Of a stretch of DNA of 64,000 nt, positions 1 through 13,100 are shown piece by piece (the stretch's first letter is position 1; every line of letters starts with the position of its first letter). The notes under the pieces are model-generated. The model searched no databases. It was not told the origin of the DNA and saw nothing but the letters and a program-made list of their open reading frames with translations. The position numbers and the translations under genes were made by a program. This DNA is from Centroberyx gerrardi (Eukaryota > Chordata > Actinopteri > Beryciformes > Berycidae): contig NC_136016.1 of NCBI RefSeq assembly GCF_048128805.1, forward strand, positions 19,829,176 through 19,893,175. The letters are read 5' to 3'.

Positions 1-503
1 ACGGTAAACGTCAGGTTTTGGTGTCAGTCCCTCAGAATCAAAGAGCGAGGGCTTCTTTCTAGAGCCGCCATTTTGCACCAAGAGACGTTCAACAATCATA
101 CAGGGAGAAATCCATCGTAGAAGAGGAGAGAGACCAATTTCTCCACCCACAGGAGCAGGAGAGAGACCAGAATGCAATGCAGCAGAGAGACAGGTTGGGA
201 TTTTGAGTAAGCGACGTGACTCTTACTTTTTCTCAACTGGAAAAACTGCTCTCTTGCTGTCACTATCACTCTCGTTATCGTTCTCTCCACCTACATGTAT
301 AGCCCACGGCTGAATGAAAACAAGTTCAGGCCCGTTCTCTGGGGGTTGTTTAAAGGCATTCTGGGAAACATAGGAAATCACTAACTTAAGTAGAAGTAGA
401 CAAGGCAGTTTGAGGGAAAGTGGATACACCAAAAAAGTAGATTAAAACACTTGATCACAAAATAACTCCTGGAATATGTTGAACTTCAGATTGATCATAA
501 AAG
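1..503 (-). mobile_element. MITE-A copy 1 (truncated by window edge)
   Basis: Reverse-strand copy of a repeat also present on the plus strand at 45,515-46,036, 47,518-48,394 and 56,426-56,944. Shared landmarks are the segment around CCCAGAATGCCTTTCGACAA (here reversed near 340-370), the block ending in CAAAATGGCGGCTCTAG (reversed near 60-85) and the segment reversed at 450-480. The better-preserved copies end in inverted repeats close to TAAAGGAAAAATCCACCCT, so this is probably a non-autonomous DNA transposon. The copy is interrupted at 503 by the solo LTR and seems to resume at 1,163 with TTTTTCC-like terminal sequence. No transposase is visible. Confidence 0.65.
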
Positions 504-1157
504 TGTTACGAACACAGGTGGGACCCAAAACGCAGGACACGGACAGGGTGGTGTTGTAAGGAAAGGTTTTATTGTAAGGGAGGATCTGGATGAGGGGCTG
601 ATGGCAGGGAACGGGAATCCGGTGGCTGCAAGGGGGAGTGATGGTGAGGAGGAGTGGGGCTTGGCGTGAGCGTGGGATGAGGGGAAGCGTGGCAGGCGGG
701 GGGAGCTTGGAGGCTAGGAGGTTGCTAGCAGGCAGGCAGGGAGACAAGCAGGAAGACAGGCAGGCGGGTGAGGATCCTGGGACACAAGAGAGACTGGTTA
801 GTAACAGGAAACACAAAGAGACAAAGTCACTAGGAGTTTAAACTAGATTGGCCTTGAAGCGTAACTACCACTGTGGTTGAAACAACAATCTGGCGAAGAA
901 TGGTTGAAGAGCCGGGGCAGATATACTGCAGGCAGGTGACCTGATGAGAGGCAGGTGAGCAGACTGGGAGAGGCGATGAGCCGAGTGCAGACAGGTGTGC
1001 AGGACGAGCAGAGCCGGGAGCCAGGAGAACGAGGAAGGGAGACCACGCCCACGCCAATACACACACAAACAAAACATAGACAGAGAGACAGGGGAGCACT
1101 GGGAACACAGGGAATGGGAAACACAAGGAAACACTAGGGAATCTTCTGGGGGTAACA
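504..1157 (-). mobile_element. Solo LTR of a retrotransposon with 5-bp target duplication
   Basis: A 654-bp block that starts TGTTAC and ends GTAACA, the usual TG...CA termini of an LTR. It is flanked on both sides by the same five bases, AAAAG (499-503 and 1,158-1,162), as expected for a target-site duplication. On the minus strand an AATAAA (near 568-573) lies toward the 3' end, so the LTR probably reads leftward. The interior is purine-rich with degenerate short repeats, common in fish LTRs. No gag or pol is present, so this is a solo LTR left by recombination. Assignment to the Gypsy class is a guess from the 5-bp duplication and general character. Confidence 0.75.
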
Positions 1158-1228
1158 AAAAGAGTCTCTGATATTTTTCCTTTTGGGGCCTGAAAGGCAA
1201 CAATTTGGTACAGTGGCTCTGTACTGAA

Positions 1229-1477
1229 ACCTTCAACATCCAACCAGCCAATGCATTGGATTTTGACTAATCAATGCATAGAGGTGTAAGGACCATGGCA
1301 TACAAGGGTTGAAATCCCTTAAATGACTCCTTTTGTGGAAAAAATCTCTTCTTTGTCACATTGTATCCCATTGCTGATGTGTATTTATCCTTTTTAACAA
1401 CAGGAAATGCATTCCTACAAACTGTGAACAGCTTGCCACTGCAACACTTTAGTTATCACTTTGACACACCCATCCAT

Positions 1478-1517
<40 letters not shown>

Positions 1518-2263
1518 AAGATGTGTGAGTCGCATGTGAATGCATCAAGCAAACAGATGTCTGTGACACCGTGCTAATGAATTCACACAAGCGAGAGAGA
1601 AAAAAGAAAAGCAGAGAGGAAACAAGTGGTGAAACAAAGAATGATTACGGAGAGATGCGGAAATTATACAGAAATTCTGATTACTCCTTTCAGCTCATCA
1701 AGAAGTACAACAAGCATTTTGAATCCCTGGATCAATTGCACAAGTCCTGGTGAAGTATAAGAAGCCGAACTATAAGCACAAATACCCACTGAACTCAAAC
1801 AAGTTCATGTTCAAGTTAAAGTTCACTTATTTATATAGCCCTTTATCACAAGCAGGTCTCAAAGGACTTACAGAGAATTCACCTAGATAGATCTAACTGA
1901 TAAACAATCAATCGTAGAACAGAAGTGGAAGAAACCACAAGACACATAAACCTCAAATCGAAGGCAGTGACCCGTAATTTGGCAAGATTGTCAGTGGTAT
2001 TAGAGTAGATCTGGATCACTGAGCGGGTCAGGCTAACAATAATGACAATAATAGCGATACTGTGATGCCACAGGACTGGAACTAAGTCCACCGTAGTCGA
2101 GTCCAAGTCAATTCAAGTCCTATTCGAGACGAAAATAGGCCATAAACAGTGTAAATGTCTTTCCATATGCAGTTTCTTAAGGATGAACAGAGATGTAGAT
2201 CTATCTGCATCAGCTCTCAACCCTTCAACATCTAACCAATGCCTTGGATTTTGACTAATCAAT
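1229..2263. repeat. Pair of ~45-bp direct repeats bounding ~1 kb
   Basis: The segment at about 1,229-1,275 (ACCTTCAACATCCAACCAGC and onward to TGACTAATCAATG) recurs at about 2,219-2,263 with a few differences. The DNA between holds a (CA)n tract and, at about 1,815-1,870, a fish repeat tail (TTATTTATATAGCCCTTTAT). The direct repeats may be the ends of an old element or a local duplication; no coding sequence is seen between them. Confidence 0.45.
1483..1516. repeat. (CA)n microsatellite
   Basis: Nearly pure CA dinucleotide run. Similar runs occur at about 3,338-3,368, 4,136-4,162 (TG phase), 9,536-9,568, 20,370-20,395, 20,554-20,595 (TG phase), 32,815-32,852, 46,696-46,722, 50,354-50,391 and 54,616-54,652. 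They account for many spurious short reading frames rich in Thr-His or Cys-Val. Confidence 0.9.
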
Positions 2264-4133
2264 GATGATGATGATAATACTTTATTGTCAGATCCAGTCT
2301 GAAATTTTTCTTGCATCACAACAGCTCCATTTGCAACATCACAAAAAAGACAAAAATTAAGACAGGACACAAAGATACATACATTCAACATATCATTACA
2401 ATCACAAAAGACAATATTCAAGGCCCTTCAACGTACATTTGATCTGGGATTAAGCTCTATATTTAATTTTAGGATTGACTGGTGTACTAACCCTATTAAA
2501 TCGTGGAACCCTATATCTCCGATTTGATGGTAACAGTTTGTATTCGCTGTTCATCCGCTGTTCAATGCATAGAGAGATGCATAGGTTTGTTATTATTGAT
2601 CTCTTTTACCTCTGCTGCTGCTCCCATCTGCCCCTCTACCCTGAGAAACTTGCAAATGATGGGCATAAACTCAAACCACTAATCCCTTAAAATAACCGTA
2701 CATTTATACCAATTTACATGAATTCACCCCTTAAGTCAGGCAAAATCCCTTTAAAATTAGTTAAGGGAGTTATTAATGGAAGAGACTCCATCAAAACCCC
2801 CTTAAACACCTCCTTAATTTTTCACTGCTTACTTGCGAATATAATGAAAAATTCAGAGAGACAGGAACTTTACATTAGTAAGTCATTAATAACCCTGTAA
2901 ACCATGCACAAAAGGCATACAAAAAAACCTTTGATTAGGCTACTATTGTCTCCATGAATCAATAGAATAGATCCCTTAAAAACCCATGATACTAGCCATT
3001 ATTGATGTTATGATTATGTAAGTTAGTAGAGAGGAAGTTTCAAACATCCAAAACAATAGCTATCTTTTCGGTTCAATCTCAGAGCGATTTTTTGGATGCA
3101 GAGACAACAATAAAACCAATTTCAACCAATCAAATTAAAGTTCTAAGGAAAAAGGGGCGGGGCAATTCTGTAGCTCGCTGCAGTGATGCGTCATGATTCG
3201 TGCTGAGGAACTGATTAAAGATATCGTTGGAGAGTGAATTCTTGAGCAACAAGAATACCAGTGACTGAATGGTTTACTTTGCCAGGTGCTGAGATCCCTG
3301 GCTTTCAAAAACTCACTTTCTGGCCCGTACTCTCTCCACACGCACACACACACACACACACACACACCTACTTGCACATTCAACTGCTCAGCGATGGAGA
3401 ACGGTGCTACCAGTGAGCAGCTACGACGCCTAAAAACTGTCCTAGATTACTTCATGCCCCTTTCATCCAGGATTAATGAATAAACACAATGCCTAGTCAA
3501 AGGAACGAGATTACACTATAGACAAAGAGAATATACTTCAATGTGTGATTCAATTTCATGACGAACCGAACGTTTTTGCCACCGCCCTGCTTTCTTCAGC
3601 GATAAGCAACTATTGAGCAATTTCACAAGAATCAAGCGTGATTTACTTCTGCTTGCGTTTATCTGATAATAACAGCATGTGGGTCACTGTTATCTGAACG
3701 CAACACCCACATCTGTGTCAAAATGGCTTTGTAGAAAGATGTAAAAATCACATATTCAACGACAGAAAACTTCATTGTGCAATATCTCGTCATTACAGTA
3801 TTATATCAAAGTTTGAAGAAGAAGATTTAGTAATATCAAACTACACAAACGCGTCACTAAACTCATTAGATAGATAAAAGTGATGCTTTTATTGCCACGT
3901 ACAAAAGTCTCGAATCATAAAGAATCACAGCAACTCCTTGTTTTACTCGAGGAGGGAGAGCTGCAGTCACGTATTGTTTTTTATGGATTTGTGGCAGACA
4001 AAGACAAGGAAGCCCGAGGAGAAAGATTAAACATTACACATGCTGGGAAAACCTATTGCTTGAGCCTGTTGGCACACTTCCAGCTGTGACCCGACCAGCT
4101 CCTGGTGTTTGTGCGATGTGTGTGTGTCCACGA

Positions 4134-4166
<33 letters not shown>

Positions 4167-7100
4167 TGTGTAAATATTGCAGCAGCTAGGAAACTCCAGG
4201 ACAAGTCTGAGTTGATTGCGTAGTCATTAATGTTGTGGGATATTACCCAGTCAAGAGTCCATCACACACTTTATAGACCTCACAGATTACACAGGAATAC
4301 TGCAATTTACCTCTGACGCACAAGAATGAAAAAACTTTAACTTTAACTTTAACATCTTGATATTTTGTGCAAAAGTCAGATTTCTAAAATTATTTCTATA
4401 TAAGACAAAACAAAGCTGTGGATGATGTCCATATGCACAGGAAAAAAAAGAAAACAAGACATGCTGCTTAAAAGTCTATTTATGTATCTATGATTGTATG
4501 TATGTGCATTTTTATCTTTTTGCACAGTATATAAAATATGCAAATGAATGTAAAATGGTTTGGTGAGTAAACATCTAAATATAGCTGATAACCTCTAGGA
4601 TAAATTATACTTTCATGCCAGCATGCATGCGCTGGCATGAAAGTTCGCTTCAATTACTTCAGAATGTGATAACCTTTTTTTACGATGATGACTCCTTAGT
4701 GTTTACTGCGATCGTAAACCATTTTCTTTGCTGATAATTAAAGAGATTGCTTCCTTGAAGGAAATGCATTCTTTAGTTTTTGACAGGAAAAAGAGGCTGT
4801 TCTTGGCACTAACAATAGCAATGCTAATAATAAAAAGGTGTGTCGGCTACTGAAACGTGAGCATTGCCAGAAACTGTTCATCTGATGTGACACGCTCCAC
4901 GTTTTGGCCCATGTGCGGCACAGGTGAACGGATTTTTTAAATTCTAACCCGAACACGATTCACATTTCTGCTGGAGCTGGTTTTTCTTTCTCACAACATG
5001 AATCATGTATTTGCGTGTGCATCTGATGCTGCATCTAGTGACTTCAGAGCCTTGTTCTTCTACATCAAATCAAGCAAGATGTATTTCTATTTCTGTTTGC
5101 TGCAGATCTTCTCACACTCTAACTCTGTTACTTTCACATGATTTTCTGCTGGAGCTGGTTTGTTCTTTCTCACAAAATAAATCTATATCTGTATGACATG
5201 CATACACACACACACAAATATGCATGTAAAGAACTTATTCTCATGTAGGCCTCTATAACTCCTGAGAAGTACCATCCACACCAAACCACAGTTCAGCTGT
5301 CTGTGTTTGTACTTGCAGTCAGAAGTTAGCCAACACATGCAGGTGACACACGTGCTGACTACTGTCCTCTCTCATGTATGAAATGTGCCGCCCCAGGACT
5401 TGACCTCTCCTCCAATTCCGAAGAAAGAGGAAGTAAAAGGTGGGAGAGAGAGAGAAAGAGAGGTGTGAAGCATAGCTCACACAACCAGACAGACAAGGTG
5501 ACTGATTATGACTTGAGTGGACATTTCTCATGTATGAAATATGGGACAGGTTTACTGACATACAAGGAATTGATGACTGACACACTCCTGCCACTCCCCT
5601 TTTACAGTAACTCAGGTGGATAGGACAGGCCACGTGGAGCAGCGTCATCAAACCCTGATGGAGTGAAGAAGTTATTAAAGAATGTGTTGACAGTTCACAT
5701 ACTTGGAAAACTTTGATGAATGTCCAGCTTTCTTCCCTGATGCATGAGAGGCTCCAATAAAATTGATGTTTCTGCACATCTTTGTCTGCCTCGTCTCAGC
5801 AAAACAGCCAAATAGTTGCTGCGTCAAACTGTGAATCTCTGTACATAAATAAATACCTACCTACATATATACCGGTATATACATATACATATACATAACG
5901 GTAAAAAGGTAAGGCAAGTCAAATTTGAGTTATATAGCACATTTCATACACAGGGAAAATTCAATGTGTTTCACATAAAACACAAAAAATACATAAAATC
6001 ACATAAGAAAGAAAGAAAGAACGAAAATTAAAATAGGTAAGGATAATAAAAAATAAATAAATAAATAATCTGTTCATAAAGGTGCATTTTTCACAAATTA
6101 GGGTACTTTCTGACAGCAAAACGAACATATTTTAGTTTTATTTGAAGTTACGCTTTTGCCACTTTAAGGCAGAAAATATACATTTTCTGACAAAAAGTAT
6201 ATTTTTGTCACCTGGGATACAAAATTGCAACTTTAGATAAAGGTAACAAGGGTCTAAAAATGGACTAATGCCTCATGCCACGCCTAGCGACAAGCATCTG
6301 TATGTACCTCATTTTCATGTACACTTGTTATTCTATTTGATACACACTTGAATTGTATGGAATAGATGGTGATGAGGAGGAGGAGGAGGATGTTGGAGAT
6401 GGGATGACGTTGAGGATGAGGATAATGATTATAATAATGCTGATGATTGGTGGAGTGAGAGCTACAGTTCTCCCTGGTGAATGGATGAATAGATGCTGCC
6501 CTCTAATGTGAGCCTGCAGACTGCTGCAGCTCTCACAGCTCATTTACCTGTTTACACTGCTGTGGTGTGTGATCAGTACGTCACAATGTTGGCTTTACTT
6601 CAGTTCCCATTGAAGTCTCCATCAACTCAGTTATATGCTAAGTGAACCTGACAGGATGTTTTTTTTTTTTTTTACTGCACTGTTTCTTTCACTATTCATA
6701 CTCATATCCCACCTAGGCTATAATCCAACAGCAGAGCGCTGACCGTCAGTGGCAGAGCACCAGGGGAATTCTGGGTAGGATCTCTACAGAGCATGCATGA
6801 CCACTGAAAGCTCTGCGTTTAGCAACAATGGCAGCTTTTGTGTAAAGACTAAAACCCGGATGTTAACCAGAAAAAAAGAGAGGTGGGGGGAAGAGAAAAA
6901 GAGAGATACATCTAGGTTTTCTGTCAGTTTCACATGGTTATGAGTAGGTTTTACAAACACAGTCACCACTGGACTTTGGTATCAGAGAGAACTGGAAATC
7001 CATGGCGTTTGCTGCCAGAATGATGATGTCAATGTCACGTGACTTGAGTTTTTTTTTATTTTCAGGGTGTTTTAGCTGTCATTGCCTGCTGGATATTTGT

Positions 7101-7170
7101 TTGTTTTTTGCTAGGCAAAGCTGACACCAAGTCAAACATCAGTAGCAGCTTTTACAACGTGACATAACCG
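2264..7170. other. Gene-free, repeat-rich region upstream of rnf151
   Basis: No reading frame here resembles a known protein and no chain of splice-compatible coding segments was found. Visible items are a LINE/SINE-like tail with TACTTTATTGTCAGATCCAG near 2,277, (CA)n and (TG)n tracts, a perfect palindrome around TGCCAGCATGCATGCGCTGGCA (near 4,617-4,638), a repeat tail near 5,930-5,970 and an A/T-rich stretch around 5,860-6,070. Cis-regulatory elements of rnf151 could lie here but cannot be seen by eye. Confidence 0.6.
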
Positions 7171-7176
7171 GGGACT

Positions 7177-10100
7177 ATGGTGAGTAAAAGTCCAAATCAA
7201 AGGTACTTTTGAAATTAAAATCCTATATTCATTAAAACTAAGAACCGTATATGGCTGTTTTTCACAGCTGTTTCAAGTTTTCTGATGAGTGATGTTTCCA
7301 AACTTCAGTAAAAGTCACATGTGAAAACCCACATGTGAACTCAAAGAACATGTGCTTTTTGGACACATATTGGTTTTCCTATGTGAATATATGAAATTTC
7401 CCATTGATATTTTGCCCTGTGAATTGTCTCTTTGCATGTGAAATTAAGTTTTCACATGTACATGTGGAAAAAACAAAATTTTATATCTAAAGTAAAAACT
7501 GTCCAGAAATCACATGTGCTTTGAATTTACATGTGGGTTTTCACATGACTTTTTTATAAAGGTATGTCTAAAGAGTGTCAGTTGCAGTGTTGTGTACATA
7601 TTTCATAATTAAGGACAGGAGAGGAGATGTGTAACATTCATACTTCAAACTATTTGGATTCATTAAAATTGTTCATAACAGACTAAGGCCAAGATCACAT
7701 AGGATGCTTTTTTTTTTTTTTTTTTTTTTAATGTACCTTCATCTTTGTTTTTCTGTTATTTTCCATTATCCGTTATTTTTAGAGCCTGTGCTTTCATTTG
7801 AGCATGAGAAAATAAAAGTGTCCTATCTGCTCATGGCCTTAAACTACTTAGTTCTCCATCTGAAAACTTCATATTTGGTGAAACTTTCTGTTCATTCATT
7901 CATTCGCATTGAGTTTATTTGAATGTTGTGCCTCTCTGTGCGCTCTGTGCTCCAGAGCGGAGGTTACGATGTGGATCTGTTTGTGGAGCGACCGGACGGT
8001 GATGTGTTGTGCACCATCTGCAGGTCGGTGCTCAGGTGTCCCGTCAGAGCCACCTGCAGCCACGTCTTCTGCAAGAGCTGCATCCTGGAGTGGATTAAGA
8101 GGTAGGTCTGCTGCACATCACCACAAAAAAAACTAAAAAATGAAACTAAATATTATTCTAATGGTTTATCAAATGTTGTGAGGCACTTAAAGGTTCTATA
8201 AGTAGCATTTTAACATCAATAAATCATTACCATATTAGTATATAATTACCGTAAACAAACAAGAGAAGCGTGTCAGCCTCTAGTGGCCTCTGCATTTTTC
8301 ATTGTTTCTCCACCTGGTGGATCTGGAGGGAAATCTGCTGGATCGCTTTACGGCACAAAACAGGAAGAGGTTCTGTTCTTCCAGAGCAAACGGAGCTAAA
8401 GCTTTCAGAGTTTCAGGCAACAGTAGATGGTGGAAGAAGAGAAAAATGGATGGGATGGCGATGGAAAAATCACTTCAAACATGTTTATCCTCTTTACTAA
8501 AGACAAAGAGAAGGTTTATGGGAAATGTGGTCTTACAGTAATTTTGAGAAACACTAGCACTAACAAAACCCCTGTTGTGAGATCGAGGCTACGAATCATG
8601 GTCTCATTGTTATACCACAATTAATTTGACAGTGATATATTGATTATTTAACAATACAAATAGCCATGAAATGTCACTTGGAATCAAGTCATTAACAAAT
8701 AAAATTCTGTTTGATTTTTGACACATTCAAATGTAACGTGTTGTGATTGCCGTGTGCAGACAGGAGACGTGTCCCTGCTGCAGGAGGCCCATCAGCACCA
8801 GCCTCCTGGTCGTCATGTGTAAGCTGAACAAAGCCATCAGTCGCCTGAAGGTAAAGGTGAGTCAGCAGCAGACCTCATGCTATTACAAGTGATCTCAGAT
8901 AGTCAGCAACACAAGTGTATTTAAAGTAATAATCTGTGACATTTTCATATATGTAAATGTCTGTTTTGCTACTCTCTTTCACCAACTGATGTAACTCAAC
9001 TGTGATTCAACTTATACTCAGTTCATGAAAGCTTTTACATTGGTCTTTGCCAGCAAAAAATCCTCTGGCACACAGGATGTGATGCGTTTTACGTTCACAG
9101 TTTGTTTAATAAAAATAGAAGAAGAACTGAGTAGTTAGAATGAGCACCGATAGCCACCATGGCTGAACAGACAAAGAAAAGAGCGCCACCTACAGAAACT
9201 CAAACTGCATCAACTGCTTAGCAGCAAAAAATCGCCAAATGTGGATTACCATTTTAAGAAATATATGAAAATAGAGAAAATCTAAGCCTTGGATGTAAAC
9301 CGACTGTAAGGTATTTTCAGCAGATGAGCAGTTAAATATCTTCATCCTTCTTCTTCATGGTCACTGTATTTCATTGACTTCACAACACACATGATCTGGA
9401 CTGTGGAATAATTACATTCACTGTGCCAATGGATTTACATCTCATAACAAGGCCTGTCTAATGAACCGTACTGCTAGAAATCAGTAACTCAATGCACACA
9501 TTCTCTCTTCCTCCTTTTCTCTTCCTCTCCTTTAACACACACACACACACACACATACACACACACACCTCATTATCCGACTCACTTCCCTGTGATTTCA
9601 TTTTCTGCATCAGGACTTTTTAAATGTATTTCCCCCGTTTCCCATTTTATACATTTTGTTGTTGTTCTATTTTTTCCACTATGTTCTGTTGTCACTATGT
9701 TATGAAATTCATTTGAGTCTTTGCTTTCCATTTTTCCAGTTCGTTTTGTTTGTTTTCAGGTGAGCATTTTTTGTCCTTTGGGGTTTTTATATATACCTGC
9801 AAATTATACGTAATATTTTGTTTCTGGTTGTTTTTTTGTGCTGTTTTTTTATCATTGCACTTTATCACTGTGTTTTCATCCCTTCATCTATGATTTATTA
9901 CTGCAAATAACCCAAAGCTGAAACTAAACCTCATGGCTAGCCCACAACCTCATTACATATTTATTTTTTATTGGCTAGTCACTTTCCTGGCAAGTTCAAC
10001 TAATCTCAAACTTTCTCCCCAATTCAAAAATTGCATGAAAAACCTTCAATTCAGGAGATTTCTATTTGCAGTAACCCTGAGATAAATGAATCGTGTCTTT

Positions 10101-13100
10101 CTGTAAACTCAAACCATGAAGGAGATTGATTTTTTTTTTAGGCACAGGAGCTCATTGCCCCTGTCTCATAAATCACCTTATCTCTGTTAAATGAAGCCAT
10201 TTCCCTGAGATGATGGATGACAGTCATTTGGTCTCTCCTCTAAACTTTCTCAATGTTTTTCTTTATCTCGCCTCCTTCATCTTGTTTCTCTTTCCTTCAA
10301 CCTATTTTTCGCCCCTTCTCTATAACTTTTGTCAGCATTGAGGCACAGCATAGGATTTCAGTAGTATAATAACAAAAAATTGGTAACTATAATCTGATCT
10401 ATTCTACTTTTCTTGCATCCTTTTTACTGTTTGCTGCTGCAATACCTCAGCTTCAGTTTCTCAGTTTAACGTATTTTATTTTAACTTCCCACTAGTTCCT
10501 TGTTTTGTTGATTTTGAGTGACATCTGTGGTGCTAAGCGTTCATTCCTGTGGAGTTTCTGCACTGCACTTCCCAGAGATCACCTGTCAATCAAATAGTGT
10601 GACGTCTTTTTCCTTGGATTTTCTGTGGATGAAGTTTGAGTTTCTTTTCTTTCTGTTCAGCCAAGGTGGCTATCGCTGCTCATGCAGTTCTTCTTCTACG
10701 TATTCCAAACAAATGTAAATGTACTGCTGGAAATGTGAAATGCTTCACTTCCTGTGCTTCAGAGGATTTTTCCCAAGAAAGATCTACCAGACTTTGGATG
10801 TTTAGAACAGTAAAAGCTTTCATGAACTGGATATATTTTGAACTACTGTTATATTATATCAAACAACAATAGCAAAACGGACATTTATTTATATGAAAAT
10901 GTCACAGATTATTACTTTAAATGGTCCCACTTTATTTGGATAGTGCAATGCTGATACTCAATTTACTATCAGGTGACTATATGTGTCACTATAAAGTATA
11001 TTTTCAGGTGATACTCATAATTGTGTGAAAAGCAGTCTATAGATATTTAGTGGCTGGGTTAGGGTATATCAGAGGGTTAGGGTTAATGTTAGAAATAGGG
11101 TCAGGATTAGGGTTAGTCTAAGGTCAGGGTTAGGTTTATATAGTCTATAGAGATGCAGCAAATAGGCAAGTGACACTGTGTTGAACATCTACTTTTTGTC
11201 ACCTGATAATTGAGTGTCAAAATTGTCCGTGTTACCCTTTAACGACTGAGTTTGAGTAATCCAGTGGATTACGTTACCAAATTTTAAGCAGGTAATCAGT
11301 AATCAGTAACGGATGACATTTTGAACGCAACCTTCCTGAACCCGCCCCGTTCCTCCCCTCTGACAGTGTCAGAACGCAGGCTGCTCAGCCACCTTCCCTC
11401 TGTCTGGAGAGTTTCTCCACCGCTCCTCCTGCCTCTTCCAGAAGCTTCCTGCCCCCAGCGGGTCTCCAGACTCCAGCTGCAGGTCCAGGTCCAGGCCCAG
11501 GCCCAGGCCCGGCTCCGTCCCCTGGGCCGTGGGGCGCCGCTCGGCCCGGCCCGCCGGACGCAGCACTACTGCTACAGGTCAGCTGGAGGAGTGAACCATA
11601 AGATCTGAATGTTCATGAACTGTCAACTCCTCCTCACTCTCCCTCCTCTTCTGCCTCTTTCTGTCTTTCTATTCTGTCTGTTTGTGTTTGTTGGTTCCTT
11701 CCTACCTTATATCCTACCCTCTTTTATTTCTTCTTGCTTTACTTCCATTCCTTCCTTCCTTCCTTCCTTCCTTCCTTCCCTCCCTCTTTCCTCCCTTCCT
11801 CCTTCCTTCACTCCCACCCTTTCTTTCTTTCTTTGCTCATCCCTTCCTCCTTCCATTTCTTCCATTCCTTCCTCCCTCCATTAATTTGATTGTTCCTTTG
11901 TTCGTTCATTCACAGATTCATTTGCTCGTTCATTTCTTCCTTCCTTTCTCCCTTCTGTCCTTCCTTCATCACTCTCTCCCTCCCTCCTTCATTCCTTAGT
12001 TCCTACCCTCTTTCCATTCTTCCTTCCTTTCTTCCTTCCTTCCTCTGTGCCCCCTTCATTCCTTCCTTCCTTCCTACCCTCCATCCATCCCCTTCTACCT
12101 CCTCTCTTTCCTTCCTCCCTCCCTTCTTTTATTCCTCCCTCCATGCAATTAAAGATTGGATGGCCCATAACTTTCTCCAACTCAGATAAAACTAAAAGGT
12201 TAATGAAAGTGGCCCTGATCATAAAACTGGAATAATCGTCTTGGTCCTCTGTTCGCCAGCATCAAGTCTGATTTTTTTTTTTAAAGTTTTCTTCTGCTCT
12301 CATTTGTAATTTGATAATTATGTTAAACCATTGAACACACGCCTTTTTCTTCCCATTGTAAAACATTGACAAAATAATGCCCTGTGCTATCTTTTCAAGA
12401 TTTGGAAAGATTCATTTATTCTTTTTTCTCCTCCTGTCTTGTAATGTCTTGTTCACATGCCTCAGTAAAGCCACCATTGGTAAATTACAGTTAATCAAAA
12501 ATGTCTCACAAAAATCCCACACAGGGCTCATAGTAGTCCTGCATTGGCCTGTTCATTTCCAGATAGATTTTTAGATCCTATAATCATTTATAAGGCATTA
12601 AACGGTCTGGTTCCTTCACATATCAGTGAGTTATTGACTCCCCACAAAACTGCGAGGTCGCTTCGGTGTTCAGACCTGGTTCAGACCAAGAGCTTTTTGC
12701 TGTCCAGGTTTAAATCAATCGGGACTGTGTGTTTTGCAATAGCCTGAGATCACCAAACACTGTTGAGTGTCTCCAAACTCATCTTTTTACATTAGCTTTC
12801 TGTTGATGTTATTGTCTGTCATGTCAAAGTTTCTTTTAGATGTCCTTTTGTTTCATGAAGCACTTTGCAACCCCGTTTTTGAAAGTTGCTACATAAATGA
12901 AGATTATTTTACTTCCTACATTCCTTCTCCCTTCCCTCTCACCCATCCTTCCATCCTCCTTCCCTTCTTCCACCAGACAGCTGAAGCAGCAGGTGGCGGT
13001 CCGGATGCAGAGACACCGGACCGCTGCCATCGCTCTCCACAGGAAGATGAACAAACTGCAGCGTGCCATGAGCTTCCTGAAAAGACAGGCGGCGCTCATC

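Noticed and set aside
11609-12222. Ser/Pro/Phe-rich open frames
   Set aside because: They are translations of a (TTCC)n low-complexity tract inside an rnf151 intron.
12544-12747. Small protein-coding gene with YKALNGLVPSHISELL
   Set aside because: The motif belongs to the LINE reverse-transcriptase C-terminus, the frame is broken, and a LINE tail follows.
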